Of a DNA stretch of 37,276 nt, positions 15,441-22,896 are shown one piece after another; the first letter of the stretch is position 1; the number at the start of each line of letters is the position of its first letter. Source of the DNA: Polyangiaceae bacterium (GTDB lineage Bacteria > Myxococcota_A > Polyangia > Polyangiales > Polyangiaceae); assembly GCA_029266615.1 (NCBI GenBank), contig JAQSWN010000041.1, positions 1 to 37,276 of the forward strand. Reading direction: 5' to 3'. The notes beneath the pieces are model-generated. The model had not been told where the DNA came from. It saw only the letters and a program-made list of their open reading frames with translations, and did not search any database. The position numbers were made by a program, and so were the translations under genes.

Positions 15441-15944
15441 TCAGTTGTGCCGGTCCGTGTAGCCCGGCGGTAGCTCGTACGAAGGGCGGTCGATGACGTC
15501 GCTGCGATGCGGACCGCAATCTTCCACGAACGTGATCGTCGCGGCCTCGTCGATCACGAGCTTGGGGTAGGTGGGCCCCGCGTCGCGATACTGCCGCATC
15601 TTCTCCAGGTGTTGGTTCTGGTAGCAGATGGTCTTCGTCGGGTCGTCCGCGATCCACCGGGGAAAGAAGATGGTGCCGTACAGCTTTCGGCGCGTCAGGT
15701 TGATGGCAATGCTCACCGTCGTGCCCGTCGGCTCGTCCCACGAGATTTTGTAGACGTTGTCGCCGATGTCCAGGATGTGCGCCTCCTGGTCCGTCACCCA
15801 GCGACCGCCGACGATGCCGCTGTGAATGCGGTAGCTGAAGTGCGTCTCACTTTTGACGTAGATCTCGTACTGCCAGCCGTTGTCGTACGTGTAGATGAGA
15901 TGCTTACCGATGAGTCCGGTGAGGTCCTTCTTCGCTTCGCTCAT
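15441..15944 (-). CDS. padC: Phenolic acid decarboxylase
   Basis: This is a 167-residue enzyme of the PadC/PAD family (Bacillus PadC is 161). It removes CO2 from p-coumaric, ferulic or caffeic acid to give the vinylphenol. All residues known in the family are in place with a constant offset of 7: Tyr18, Tyr20 and Tyr26 in IYTYDNGWQYEIYV, Arg48 in IVGGRWV and Glu71 in SWDEPTG. The C-terminal strands (GTIFFPRW, TYPKLVIDE) also match. The ATG at 15944 lies only four bases after the stop of the ammonia-lyase gene, so the two enzymes are cotranscribed and form a pathway: amino acid to cinnamic acid to vinylphenol. In many bacteria padC is a detoxification gene controlled by PadR; no padR is seen here. 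Confidence in the function is high. Confidence 0.93.
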   Translation of the reverse strand: MSEAKKDLTGLIGKHLIYTYDNGWQYEIYVKSETHFSYRIHSGIVGGRWVTDQEAHILDIGDNVYKISWDEPTGTTVSIAINLTRRKLYGTIFFPRWIADDPTKTICYQNQHLEKMRQYRDAGPTYPKLVIDEAATITFVEDCGPHRSDVIDRPSYELPPGYTDRHN

Positions 15945-15948
15945 CAGG

Positions 15949-17658
15949 TCACCTTCGGGAGCCGGTCGAGGTGCCCTCCAGCGGGGGTTCTTCGGGGAGC
16001 GCGTGCGGTGTCGCCTTGAGAAACACGGCCGAAGTACGTCGCAACGACTCCTCACTGGCGCTCGGCTCCTCCACGGGCGCTTCTTGGCCTAGCGAAGCCA
16101 TGCGCTGCATCGCTTCCACCGTCGCGACCAAGTCACCGTGAACGAGGCGGTCCTCCCGCAGGTACGGCACCGTGCGGCGGTACTCCTCCACCACTGCGCG
16201 GCTCTTGCCGCCCGCCTTGTCCAGGCCGCGCAGCTCCAGCGCTTGAGATGAGGCCATGAGCAAGATGCCCGTGAGCTCTTGCAGGTGAGCCACCGACGCG
16301 CGGAGGTCGAACGCGGCGTGCGTGCCGAGGCTGTTCACGTCCTGGTTGTCGCCCTCGGTGGGAAGCACGAAAGAGGCGTGCGACTGCGCCAGCTTGCGCG
16401 TCTGCACCGTGAGCGACGCCGCCAAGATCTGAATGGGCCTAAACCCGCTGTAGTTCGTCGGGTCTTCGACGAGGTTCACCGGCAAGCCGCGGTTCTTGCG
16501 TGGATGCACCAGGTTGGCGACGAGCGCGTGAATCCACGTTGCGGCCTGCGCGATGTCCGCACGAAGCATATCGCTCGCGGAGCTCACGTAGTAGCCCATG
16601 AAATTCGCGGTGTGGTACACCTGCTGGTGCTCCGGGACGACGATGGGGTTGTCGTTCACCGAGTTCATCTCGGACTCTATCCACTGGGTGGCGCGCGCCA
16701 AATTTTCGTGAAACACGCCGAAGCCCTGCGCCACCGAGCGGAGCGAGTAGTAGTCCTGCACACCGATTTCGGTCGTGCTCTCCGAGCGGGCCTTGTGCAA
16801 ATCGCGGATGAGCTTGCTGCCCGTCCAAGAGCCGCGGATGCGCTCCGCCACCGCGAGCTCCCCGACATGGCCTTTGAGCTCATGCACGATGGGGTGGTAG
16901 CCGTCTTCAATCACCATCAACGACTCCAGCGCCATCGCGATGACGGACATCATGGAGTCGAACAGGTTCTTCAGGTCGTACAGCGCGAGTCCCGCGATGC
17001 TGCTCATGAACGAAGTGCCGTTGATGAGCGCCAAGCCTTCGCGCCCTTGGATTTGCAGGGGCGACATCCCGAGCTGGCCGAGGAGCGTGCGCACGGGAAG
17101 AGACCGCCCGTCGTAGCGGACCTGAACGTCCTCGCCGACGACCGCGGCCGCGATCGTGGCGAGCGGCACGAGGTCCCCGCTGGCACCAATGGAGCCGTAG
17201 CGAAAGCAGTCCGGCGTGATGCCACGGTTCAAGAAGTCGAAGTACGCGTCGACGACGTCGGGACGGACCCCCGAGTAGCCGCGCGACATGCAGCGAGAGC
17301 GTAGTAGCATCGCCCCGCGGACCGTTTCCGTCGGCGCCAGCTCTCCCATGCCGCAGTTGTGCGACTTGATCAGGCTATTTTGCCGGTTCTTGAGTGAGTT
17401 TTGATAGCTCTCTCCCTCGTAGTCGTCGAGGTGCTTGTCCAAGAGCACGACTTGGTCCCCGAACTGAGTGTTGAGGCCGTAAATGGGTACGCGGCTCTCC
17501 ACCTTGCTCGTGAAGAACGCGTGGCTCTCCTTCATGCTGGCGCGGCTCTCTTCGTCCAGCGAAACAGGAGCCCCGTAGCGCGCGACGGCGACCAACGTCT
17601 TCAGATCGACGTTCTTCGGGCCCCCAACCACGACCTTGTGCCTCAACACGTCATTCAT
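15949..17658 (-). CDS. Aromatic amino acid ammonia-lyase, probably tyrosine ammonia-lyase
   Basis: This is a 569-residue MIO enzyme of the HAL/PAL/TAL family. Ala159-Ser160-Gly161 in GSIGASGDLVPLA forms the MIO cofactor. Tyr60 (VPIYGLNTQFGD) and Tyr303 (QDYYSLR) are the catalytic tyrosines. The substrate-selectivity pair is Ser99-His100 (LIKSHNCGMG), and the later motif is NQDVNSLGT (438-446). Histidine lyases instead have Glu in this later motif (QEDH). The combination SH plus NQD is that of bacterial tyrosine lyases such as the Flavobacterium johnsoniae enzyme. The GTQ-like loop NTQFGD, instead of NTGFG, is unusual. The start ATG has AGAGGG upstream. With the coupled padC it should convert tyrosine to p-coumarate and then 4-vinylphenol. 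A tyrosine aminomutase, as in some myxobacterial product clusters, is the main alternative. Confidence 0.88.
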   Translation of the reverse strand: MNDVLRHKVVVGGPKNVDLKTLVAVARYGAPVSLDEESRASMKESHAFFTSKVESRVPIYGLNTQFGDQVVLLDKHLDDYEGESYQNSLKNRQNSLIKSHNCGMGELAPTETVRGAMLLRSRCMSRGYSGVRPDVVDAYFDFLNRGITPDCFRYGSIGASGDLVPLATIAAAVVGEDVQVRYDGRSLPVRTLLGQLGMSPLQIQGREGLALINGTSFMSSIAGLALYDLKNLFDSMMSVIAMALESLMVIEDGYHPIVHELKGHVGELAVAERIRGSWTGSKLIRDLHKARSESTTEIGVQDYYSLRSVAQGFGVFHENLARATQWIESEMNSVNDNPIVVPEHQQVYHTANFMGYYVSSASDMLRADIAQAATWIHALVANLVHPRKNRGLPVNLVEDPTNYSGFRPIQILAASLTVQTRKLAQSHASFVLPTEGDNQDVNSLGTHAAFDLRASVAHLQELTGILLMASSQALELRGLDKAGGKSRAVVEEYRRTVPYLREDRLVHGDLVATVEAMQRMASLGQEAPVEEPSASEESLRRTSAVFLKATPHALPEEPPLEGTSTGSRR

Positions 17659-17674
17659 AGGAAATTCCCTCTCG

Positions 17675-17734
17675 GCGAAGAATGTATTCGCAAGCTCGAT
17701 GTTTCGAACGCGTGAAGACCTGCTTTTGGTCTTC
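17675..17734 (-). promoter_or_regulatory. Two inverted repeats in the leader of the ammonia-lyase operon
   Basis: Upstream of the lyase ATG (17658) lie GCGAA-N7-TTCGC (17675-17691) and a perfect 7-base repeat GAAGACC-N7-GGTCTTC (17714-17734). Both can form hairpins in the leader RNA or serve as operators. The purine-rich ribosome binding site lies between the first repeat and the ATG. No known regulator site (for example PadR) is recognised. Confidence 0.4.
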
Positions 17735-17836
17735 GCTCAAGCACGTTTGATCTCAATCCCCAGTCGAATCGCTTTTTTGAATGCTCGGCGCAGGGCGCCG
17801 GTGTCGTGCGACGACGAAGCTCCGCCTTTCACGCAG

Positions 17837-17853
17837 ACGCACGTGACGTGCGT
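17837..17853. promoter_or_regulatory. 17-base perfect palindrome, candidate operator
   Basis: ACGCACGT-G-ACGTGCGT is a perfect inverted repeat with one central base, about 180 bases upstream of the ammonia-lyase ATG. It is shaped like the site of a dimeric repressor of TetR or similar type. In GC-rich DNA one such palindrome by chance in 37 kb is not excluded, so its position is the main support. Confidence 0.35.
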
Positions 17854-18618
17854 TGCGCGTTCCGAAACACTAAAAAGAGCTCGTTGCCACACCCGCCTGC
17901 ACGGCCAACCAACCGCGCAGTCGCTCCCACACTTCGGTTTTTCAGTCGCCACTACTCCTTAACATCCTACCTGCAAGACGTCCACCCCCAAGAGTGTTGA
18001 TTGTAGGTCGATGGGTGACGAGCGCGTGGCGCAATCACCATGACATGTCCAAGCATCACTCCAATGAGTGGAGCTGTTCAACGCAGTGTCGCGTGCGCAA
18101 CGGCTGTCATCGGCCGACCGGTCACCTCTTCGACGCGCTCAGCCATCGAGCCGATGATCCGCAAAATGCGCTGGAAATGGGGGATTTTTGAGATCATTTG
18201 CGACCGTTCTCGTCGCGTGACAGTCGCTCGCGCGCGCAGCCGTAAACGCATTTACGTGCGCGAGATCGCGAGACGTTGAAGCGCTGCACGCGAGCAAAAC
18301 GTCTTCGCTCGTCCGTACGAATCGGCGAGCGAGGTTGTGCGCGAAAGGTGCGAGCGAGCTCGGCGCTTCGGCGCGATTCTCGATCCGTTCTTCTCGCGGG
18401 CGCTCCTGGGCGGCGCCGAAACACTGCATGGCCAGGAGTGGACGCGAACGCCTTCTAGCGTGCGCAGGTCGGCGGTCGCGTCTGAGGTCGCGTCGTGATG
18501 AGCTCTGCGGACGCGCCGTTCGCGCGCGAACCTCCGGGTAGGCTTCGGACGGCGTGAGCTTCGTACGAAAGCGTCGGCGCTCGCGCAGCTCGGACCCACG
18601 CAGCGCTCGGGGTACGCC
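17854..18618. other. Intergenic region with no recognisable gene
   Basis: About 765 bases separate the ammonia-lyase promoter zone from the end of the TPR gene at 18619. Open frames here do not resemble known families and overlap each other on both strands. One hairpin is seen: CGTAAA-CGCA-TTTACG (18241-18256). The right part (18270-18600) is rich in CGC/GAGC runs. It may be remnant sequence; nothing else could be supported. Confidence 0.45.
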
Positions 18619-19659
18619 TCAGAAGGTGCCGGCGGCTTGCAGCGACCAGCCGCCGCGCGCGTCGGGGGAGACACCGAGCGCAACTCGCTCGCGGCTGGTC
18701 GAGGTGGGGGCCGTAAAGTAAACGACGAGGCCGGCGATCAGCAGTCCCCCGCCAATAGCTGCGGACGCGGCGGCGTACGTGGCGAGCCGGTCGGACTCGT
18801 CTTCGAGCTGGTCGGCTTGGGGCGAGCATTGTCGCGGCGCTCCCGAGCAGTGACCCAGCGAGTCTTGGTGGCGTTTCCTGGCAACGATGGCGAGGACGCC
18901 GCCCGCGGCAAGCCCGACGCCGCCGGTGGCGGCAAGGCTCAAACCGAGTACGCGCGCCCCGTACCCACGGTCAGTCTCTTCACTGCTTTTCGGAAGCGGG
19001 GGCTCTTGATCCACAGGCACCACGACAGGTGGCGTGACCCGGGCGCGTCGCGGCTCCAGGGGCGGTATCGTCACCTTCACGCGCGCGCCGTCCTCGGCCG
19101 GGATTGCGAGGTAGCGGCGGTAGGGCAGGTGACCCGGCGCCGTCGCCTCCACGCTCACGGTGCCGGGATCGAGCGGCAGGGGCGTGCCCCAACTGCCGCT
19201 CGGCACCGTGAGCTCACCGAGCTTCAACGTGTAGCCGGCAGGCGGCGACGACGGGACCTCCAGCACGACTCGTGCGAGCTTCCGCTCCAACGCCGCGCTC
19301 CGCACGGCCGCGATGCGGGCGCGATCCTTCATCCCCTGTGTCTCGGCGAGCGAGCCCGCTTCGCGGAAACGTGCCCAAGCGCTCGCCAAGCGCCCGGTGC
19401 GCTCTCGACAATCCGCCAGGCGCAGCAGAGTACCGACCGCGACGTCCAAGGCTTCGCTCGCCTCGAATTTCTTGCAAGCCTCTTCGAGCTGGTTCTGCTC
19501 CGTGAGTCGTACGCCTTCTTCGAACAGCGCTTCGGCGCTCGCCCGCGCCGACGCGGTGACGGCGCCAGCGCCAGTGCTGGCGTCTTGGCCGCGTGCGCTC
19601 GGTGACGTGGCCAAGAGCGCGCTCAGCGCGCCCGCGGCGACGACGGCTCTACGCGTCAC
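18619..19659 (-). CDS. Secreted TPR/PEGA-like protein coupled to a Ser/Thr kinase
   Basis: This is a 346-residue envelope protein. A signal peptide (MTRRAVVAAGALSALLATSP) precedes a TPR region at about residues 40-110 (EGVRLTEQNQLEEACKKFEA). A PEGA-like beta region at about 130-200 (LPLDPGTVSVEATAPGH) and a Pro-rich stretch follow. Two transmembrane helices lie near 238-260 and 295-315. GTG at 19659 overlaps the kinase stop codon as GTGA, with GGACGGAA just upstream, so I prefer it to a longer start. Kinase plus TPR/PEGA protein is a recurring gene pair in Polyangiales genomes. The protein is likely a cell-surface partner or substrate of the kinase output, but the function is unknown. Confidence 0.8.
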   Translation of the reverse strand: MTRRAVVAAGALSALLATSPSARGQDASTGAGAVTASARASAEALFEEGVRLTEQNQLEEACKKFEASEALDVAVGTLLRLADCRERTGRLASAWARFREAGSLAETQGMKDRARIAAVRSAALERKLARVVLEVPSSPPAGYTLKLGELTVPSGSWGTPLPLDPGTVSVEATAPGHLPYRRYLAIPAEDGARVKVTIPPLEPRRARVTPPVVVPVDQEPPLPKSSEETDRGYGARVLGLSLAATGGVGLAAGGVLAIVARKRHQDSLGHCSGAPRQCSPQADQLEDESDRLATYAAASAAIGGGLLIAGLVVYFTAPTSTSRERVALGVSPDARGGWSLQAAGTF

Positions 19660-21275
19660 TTCCGTCCACCGAACGTCGTCGGATCCCACGCATCGAACGA
19701 AGCGTGGCTGGGAGCCGTGGTGGTGGGGGGCGGCACGTCCGCGGCCGCCGAAGGCGTGGCGGAGGACGCCTCCTCGCGGGCGGCGAGCTCCGCGTGCGGC
19801 ACGGCCGGCTCGATCTCATCTTCTTTTTCAGCCGTCGGCAGCGGAGAAGGCTGAGCGCGCGCTGGCTCCCAGTGCACGGGTGCCGGTGCCGGTGCCGGCG
19901 CCGACGGCGTGCCGATCGGCGTCGTCGGGCGCGCAGGCGGCACTGCGCCCCAGCTCGGCCGCGCGGGCACCTCGGGGCGAGGGGGCTCGGCCGCAGGGGG
20001 CATCGCAACCGGAGCCATTGCTGGTCGCTCCACCGTGGGCTCTTGAAGCAGCGACGTCGTACCGGAGGCTCGAACCGCCGTGGGGACGAGCGTCGGCGGA
20101 AGCGCCGCCATGGTTGGAGTCGAGGTGAAGTGCCGCGCGCCGCTCACGGCAGCGGCCACCGCCGCGGCAGCGACGATGCTCCAAGCTCGCCAGCGCCGCT
20201 TCGGCGCGAACCGGGGCACACCGGCCATGAGCGACGAGTCGACGCTCGACGTCGTGAGCGCGAGTGGCGTCCCCGCCAACGGCGCGTTGGCGCTGCCGAG
20301 CGCGATGACCCGCGCCCGCGCCGCCGCCGCCACCTTCGCCACACGTGCGGCCTGTAGCGCGTCGGAGCCGAGCGGAGAAAGCGCCTGCGCCAGCTCCACC
20401 ATGTCTTGGAAGCGTTGCTCGGGCTCTCGCTGCAGACACCGCACGATGATTTCGTGAACGCGCGCAGCTTCCTCTCCGCCTTCCAGCGGCGCGGGCATGT
20501 CGCGTGGGTCTAGGATGCGCTTGAACGTGGACGTGATGGACTCTTCGTCGAAGAAGATATCGCCCGTGCACAGCTCGTGCAGTACGGCGCCGAACGCCCA
20601 CACGTCGGTCCGCGCGTCCACGTTGCCGCCGCGCACTTGCTCGGGGGACATGTACGTGGGAGAGCCGACGACCTCGAAAGGATTCGTGACGCTGCGCCCG
20701 CGGCGACTGGCGGGCGCTTTGGAGATGCCGAAGTCCAGCACCTTGAGCACGAAGCCGCCGTCGGCCTCCTCGGCGAGGAACAAATTTTCGGGCTTGAGAT
20801 CGCGGTGCACGATGCCGATGGCGTGCGCCTCCGCCAGCGCCTCGCATGCTTGCAGCAAGTAATCCACCGCCTCCGAGACAGGTAGCGCGCCTCGGCGCTC
20901 CAGATAGCCGCCTAAGTCGCTGCCCTCCAGGTACTCCAATACCAGGTAGGGCACTCCGGCCGTCGTGCGCCCCACGTCCAACACGCGATTGACGTGCTTG
21001 GAGCGGAGGCTGGCCGCGATGCGTGCCTCCGCGAGCAGCCGCGCCGCCACGTCCTCGTTGGTGCTGAGCTCCGAGCGCAGCAACTTGATGGCCACCGCGC
21101 AGTCGAGATCCAAGTGGGTCGCGCGCATGACCACACCCATGCCGCCTTCGGCTAGGCGCGCTTCGATGCGGTACTTGCCGCCGAGCACTTCACCCGGCAG
21201 CAAGCTCGGGGCGTCGTCGCGTCCGCTCAAGCCGCTGCCTGAGTCGCGGGTGGGCGTAGACGAGCTCGCAGACAT
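19656..21275 (-). CDS. Transmembrane Ser/Thr protein kinase (PknB-type)
   Basis: This is a 539-residue kinase. The domain spans about residues 34-300: glycine loop LAEGGMGVVM, catalytic Lys64 (VAIKLL), the HRDLKPEN loop with Asp159, DFG at 181-183 and SPTYMSPEQ. All catalytic residues are present, so it should be active. A single transmembrane helix follows at about 365-380 (WSIVAAAAVAAAVSG). The remaining 155 residues are Pro/Ala-rich and external, and end with the distinct tail FDAWDPTTFGGRK. The external part has no PASTA or other sensor domain. The stop codon overlaps the GTG of the TPR gene, so kinase and TPR protein are made together. The start chosen is the ATG at 21275; a GTG four codons upstream is possible. 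Confidence 0.9.
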   Translation of the reverse strand: MSASSSTPTRDSGSGLSGRDDAPSLLPGEVLGGKYRIEARLAEGGMGVVMRATHLDLDCAVAIKLLRSELSTNEDVAARLLAEARIAASLRSKHVNRVLDVGRTTAGVPYLVLEYLEGSDLGGYLERRGALPVSEAVDYLLQACEALAEAHAIGIVHRDLKPENLFLAEEADGGFVLKVLDFGISKAPASRRGRSVTNPFEVVGSPTYMSPEQVRGGNVDARTDVWAFGAVLHELCTGDIFFDEESITSTFKRILDPRDMPAPLEGGEEAARVHEIIVRCLQREPEQRFQDMVELAQALSPLGSDALQAARVAKVAAAARARVIALGSANAPLAGTPLALTTSSVDSSLMAGVPRFAPKRRWRAWSIVAAAAVAAAVSGARHFTSTPTMAALPPTLVPTAVRASGTTSLLQEPTVERPAMAPVAMPPAAEPPRPEVPARPSWGAVPPARPTTPIGTPSAPAPAPAPVHWEPARAQPSPLPTAEKEDEIEPAVPHAELAAREEASSATPSAAADVPPPTTTAPSHASFDAWDPTTFGGRK

Positions 21276-21597
21276 GGGTGCGCTGACGCTGGAGCAAGCG
21301 ATATGCCAGCGCCGTCCAGGTTCCCGCCGGCCGCGCCAACGCTCTCGACGCCAAATCACGACGTAGGAAAAGGTCGCGCCTGTGGCAATTGACGTCGCCG
21401 GGCTCCGCTGACCTCGCGCATTTCGCTCGTTTCTGCGCAGTGTCGCGCGCGTTGGCGCTGGCGTCACCCTACAGTGTGAGCGCAAAGCAAAGGCCGCCCC
21501 GCGCGCGCTTCGAGTGCGGAGTGGTTGGCGGCAAGCGACGTTCCTGGCGGCGCTCCGTCCGCGCGGCTTCCCGAACTACGCTGTTAGAGTCAGGACC
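21276..21597. other. Intergenic region between divergent kinase and GFA genes
   Basis: About 320 bases with no gene. It must contain promoters for both directions, but no match near consensus and no strong inverted repeat was found. The open frame running upstream from the kinase start is arginine-rich and lacks family similarity, so it was not used as an extension. Confidence 0.45.
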
Positions 21598-22035
21598 ATG
21601 AATGAGACGTGGACGGGTGGATGCCAGTGTGGAGCGGTGCGCTACGAAGTCGAAACGCTGGGGCGCGCCTCTATTTGCCACTGTCGCATGTGCCAGCGTG
21701 CGGTCGGCAATGCGTTTGCGCCGTTCGTCACGGCGCGTGGTCTGCGCTGGCTAGCGGCGGAGCCGAAGCGCTTTCGCAGCTCCAACCAAGTGCAGCGGGG
21801 CTTCTGCGCGCAGTGCGGCACACCGCTGACCTACGAGCGAGACGACGCCGCTCCCGAAGTGACGATCGCCTCGTTGGACGAGCCGTCGCGCGTGCCTCCG
21901 GTGATCCAAGTTGGCGTGGAGAGCCGCTTGCCCTGGTGCGAGACGCTGAATGGCTTGCCCACGCTCACGCCCGAAGAAGCCCAAGCCGCGGCACCGTTCT
22001 TCGCATCGATCGTGAGCAACCAAGCTCCTACTTGA
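21598..22035 (+). CDS. GFA-family zinc-binding protein
   Basis: This is a 145-residue protein of the GFA family (glutathione-dependent formaldehyde-activating enzyme fold, Mss4-like). The zinc ligands are visible: Cys9 and Cys11 (GGCQCGAVRYE), Cys27, Cys29 and Cys32 (CHCRMCQRA) and Cys70 and Cys73 (FCAQCGTPL). VTIASLDEPSRVPP is also typical of the family. Despite the name, most members have unknown activity, and spontaneous chemistry explains much of the original GFA assay, so no reaction is claimed. The ATG gives the usual family length. It converges with the zinc-ribbon gene, 36 bases between stops. Confidence 0.88.
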   Translation: MNETWTGGCQCGAVRYEVETLGRASICHCRMCQRAVGNAFAPFVTARGLRWLAAEPKRFRSSNQVQRGFCAQCGTPLTYERDDAAPEVTIASLDEPSRVPPVIQVGVESRLPWCETLNGLPTLTPEEAQAAAPFFASIVSNQAPT

Positions 22036-22071
22036 ACGGCACGTAGACGTCGGGCCCACAACTCAAGCGCC

Positions 22072-22833
22072 TCAGCGCGCGCGCGCGGACGGCGTCGCGC
22101 TCGGCGCCGCCACGCGCGGCTCGCAGCTACCGTCTTCACGCAGCTCCTTCACGCTCCAGCGCGCGCCGCGCGTCAGACAGGCCGCGACGTTGCGTCGCTC
22201 GCTGGAGCTCGTGCGAAACCGCACCTCTTGCAGGCGGGCGCGCTCACCATCCTGGTCTACCTTCCCGTTGCACTCGAAGTCGTCGATGCTGAGGCCGCTC
22301 GTCCCTGCGAAGCCCTCTTTCAAGAGCGTAAGCTCTGTCAGTGCGCAAGCCAGAGGCTGCTCCAGCCGCTCCCCACTGAGGGCGCCGTTCACCTGCGCTT
22401 GCAGCTGGGCAATGCGCGCGTCCGTCCGGCGGCTGTCGTGGACGTACATGACGACCGCCCCACCGAAGAGCAGGAGTGAGAAACAGCCGACCACCACCGC
22501 GACAGTGGACGCCCCCGGCGCCACCATGTTTTCCCGCTTGGCGGCGCTCTTCACGTTGAGACCCATCACCAAGCCGACGATGCCGGCCGGGAAGCAGCAC
22601 GTGAACATTCCGGCCAGCGACCAAATCATCGCGTGCTGACCTTTCTTGCCCAGGGCCGCTTGGCGCTGCCCGCGCTCATGTGCGCGCTGCGCCTGCTCGG
22701 TCTGCGCGGTGTGCTGCTGATGAGCCGCGTACCGCTCGGCTTGTTGACGGCCGTAGGCGGTTTGGATTTGGCAATACGGACAGGCCAACGCCGAAGGGTC
22801 GATGTTGGCTCCGCAGCGAGGGCAGCTCACCAT
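22072..22833 (-). CDS. Zinc-ribbon membrane protein (DUF4190-like)
   Basis: This is a 253-residue protein starting with a zinc ribbon (CPRCG at residues 4-8, CPYC at 18-21). A Gln/Ala-rich, probably coiled segment spans about residues 27-65. Two transmembrane helices follow at about 69-90 (SLAGMFTCCFPAGIVGLVMG) and 107-130 (VAVVVGCFSLLLFGGAVVMY), the arrangement of DUF4190-type proteins. The C-terminal 120 residues are soluble with four Cys and are predicted to be periplasmic; a conserved domain is not recognised. The function is unknown. It lies 64 bases downstream of the ftsH stop side in the same direction and could be cotranscribed with it. Confidence 0.75.
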   Translation of the reverse strand: MVSCPRCGANIDPSALACPYCQIQTAYGRQQAERYAAHQQHTAQTEQAQRAHERGQRQAALGKKGQHAMIWSLAGMFTCCFPAGIVGLVMGLNVKSAAKRENMVAPGASTVAVVVGCFSLLLFGGAVVMYVHDSRRTDARIAQLQAQVNGALSGERLEQPLACALTELTLLKEGFAGTSGLSIDDFECNGKVDQDGERARLQEVRFRTSSSERRNVAACLTRGARWSVKELREDGSCEPRVAAPSATPSARAR

Positions 22834-22896
22834 GCAGACTCCCGACGGTAGGAGCTGCGCGTAGCGCCGTCAAACGTGCTCGCGATGTCGCTCCCG

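Noticed and set aside
16279..17304. 341-codon plus-strand frame
   Set aside because: Antisense shadow of the ammonia-lyase; His/Arg/Val-rich with no domain.
17636..17962. 108-codon frame upstream of the ammonia-lyase
   Set aside because: It begins inside the lyase coding region on the opposite strand, covers its leader repeats and has no recognisable domain.
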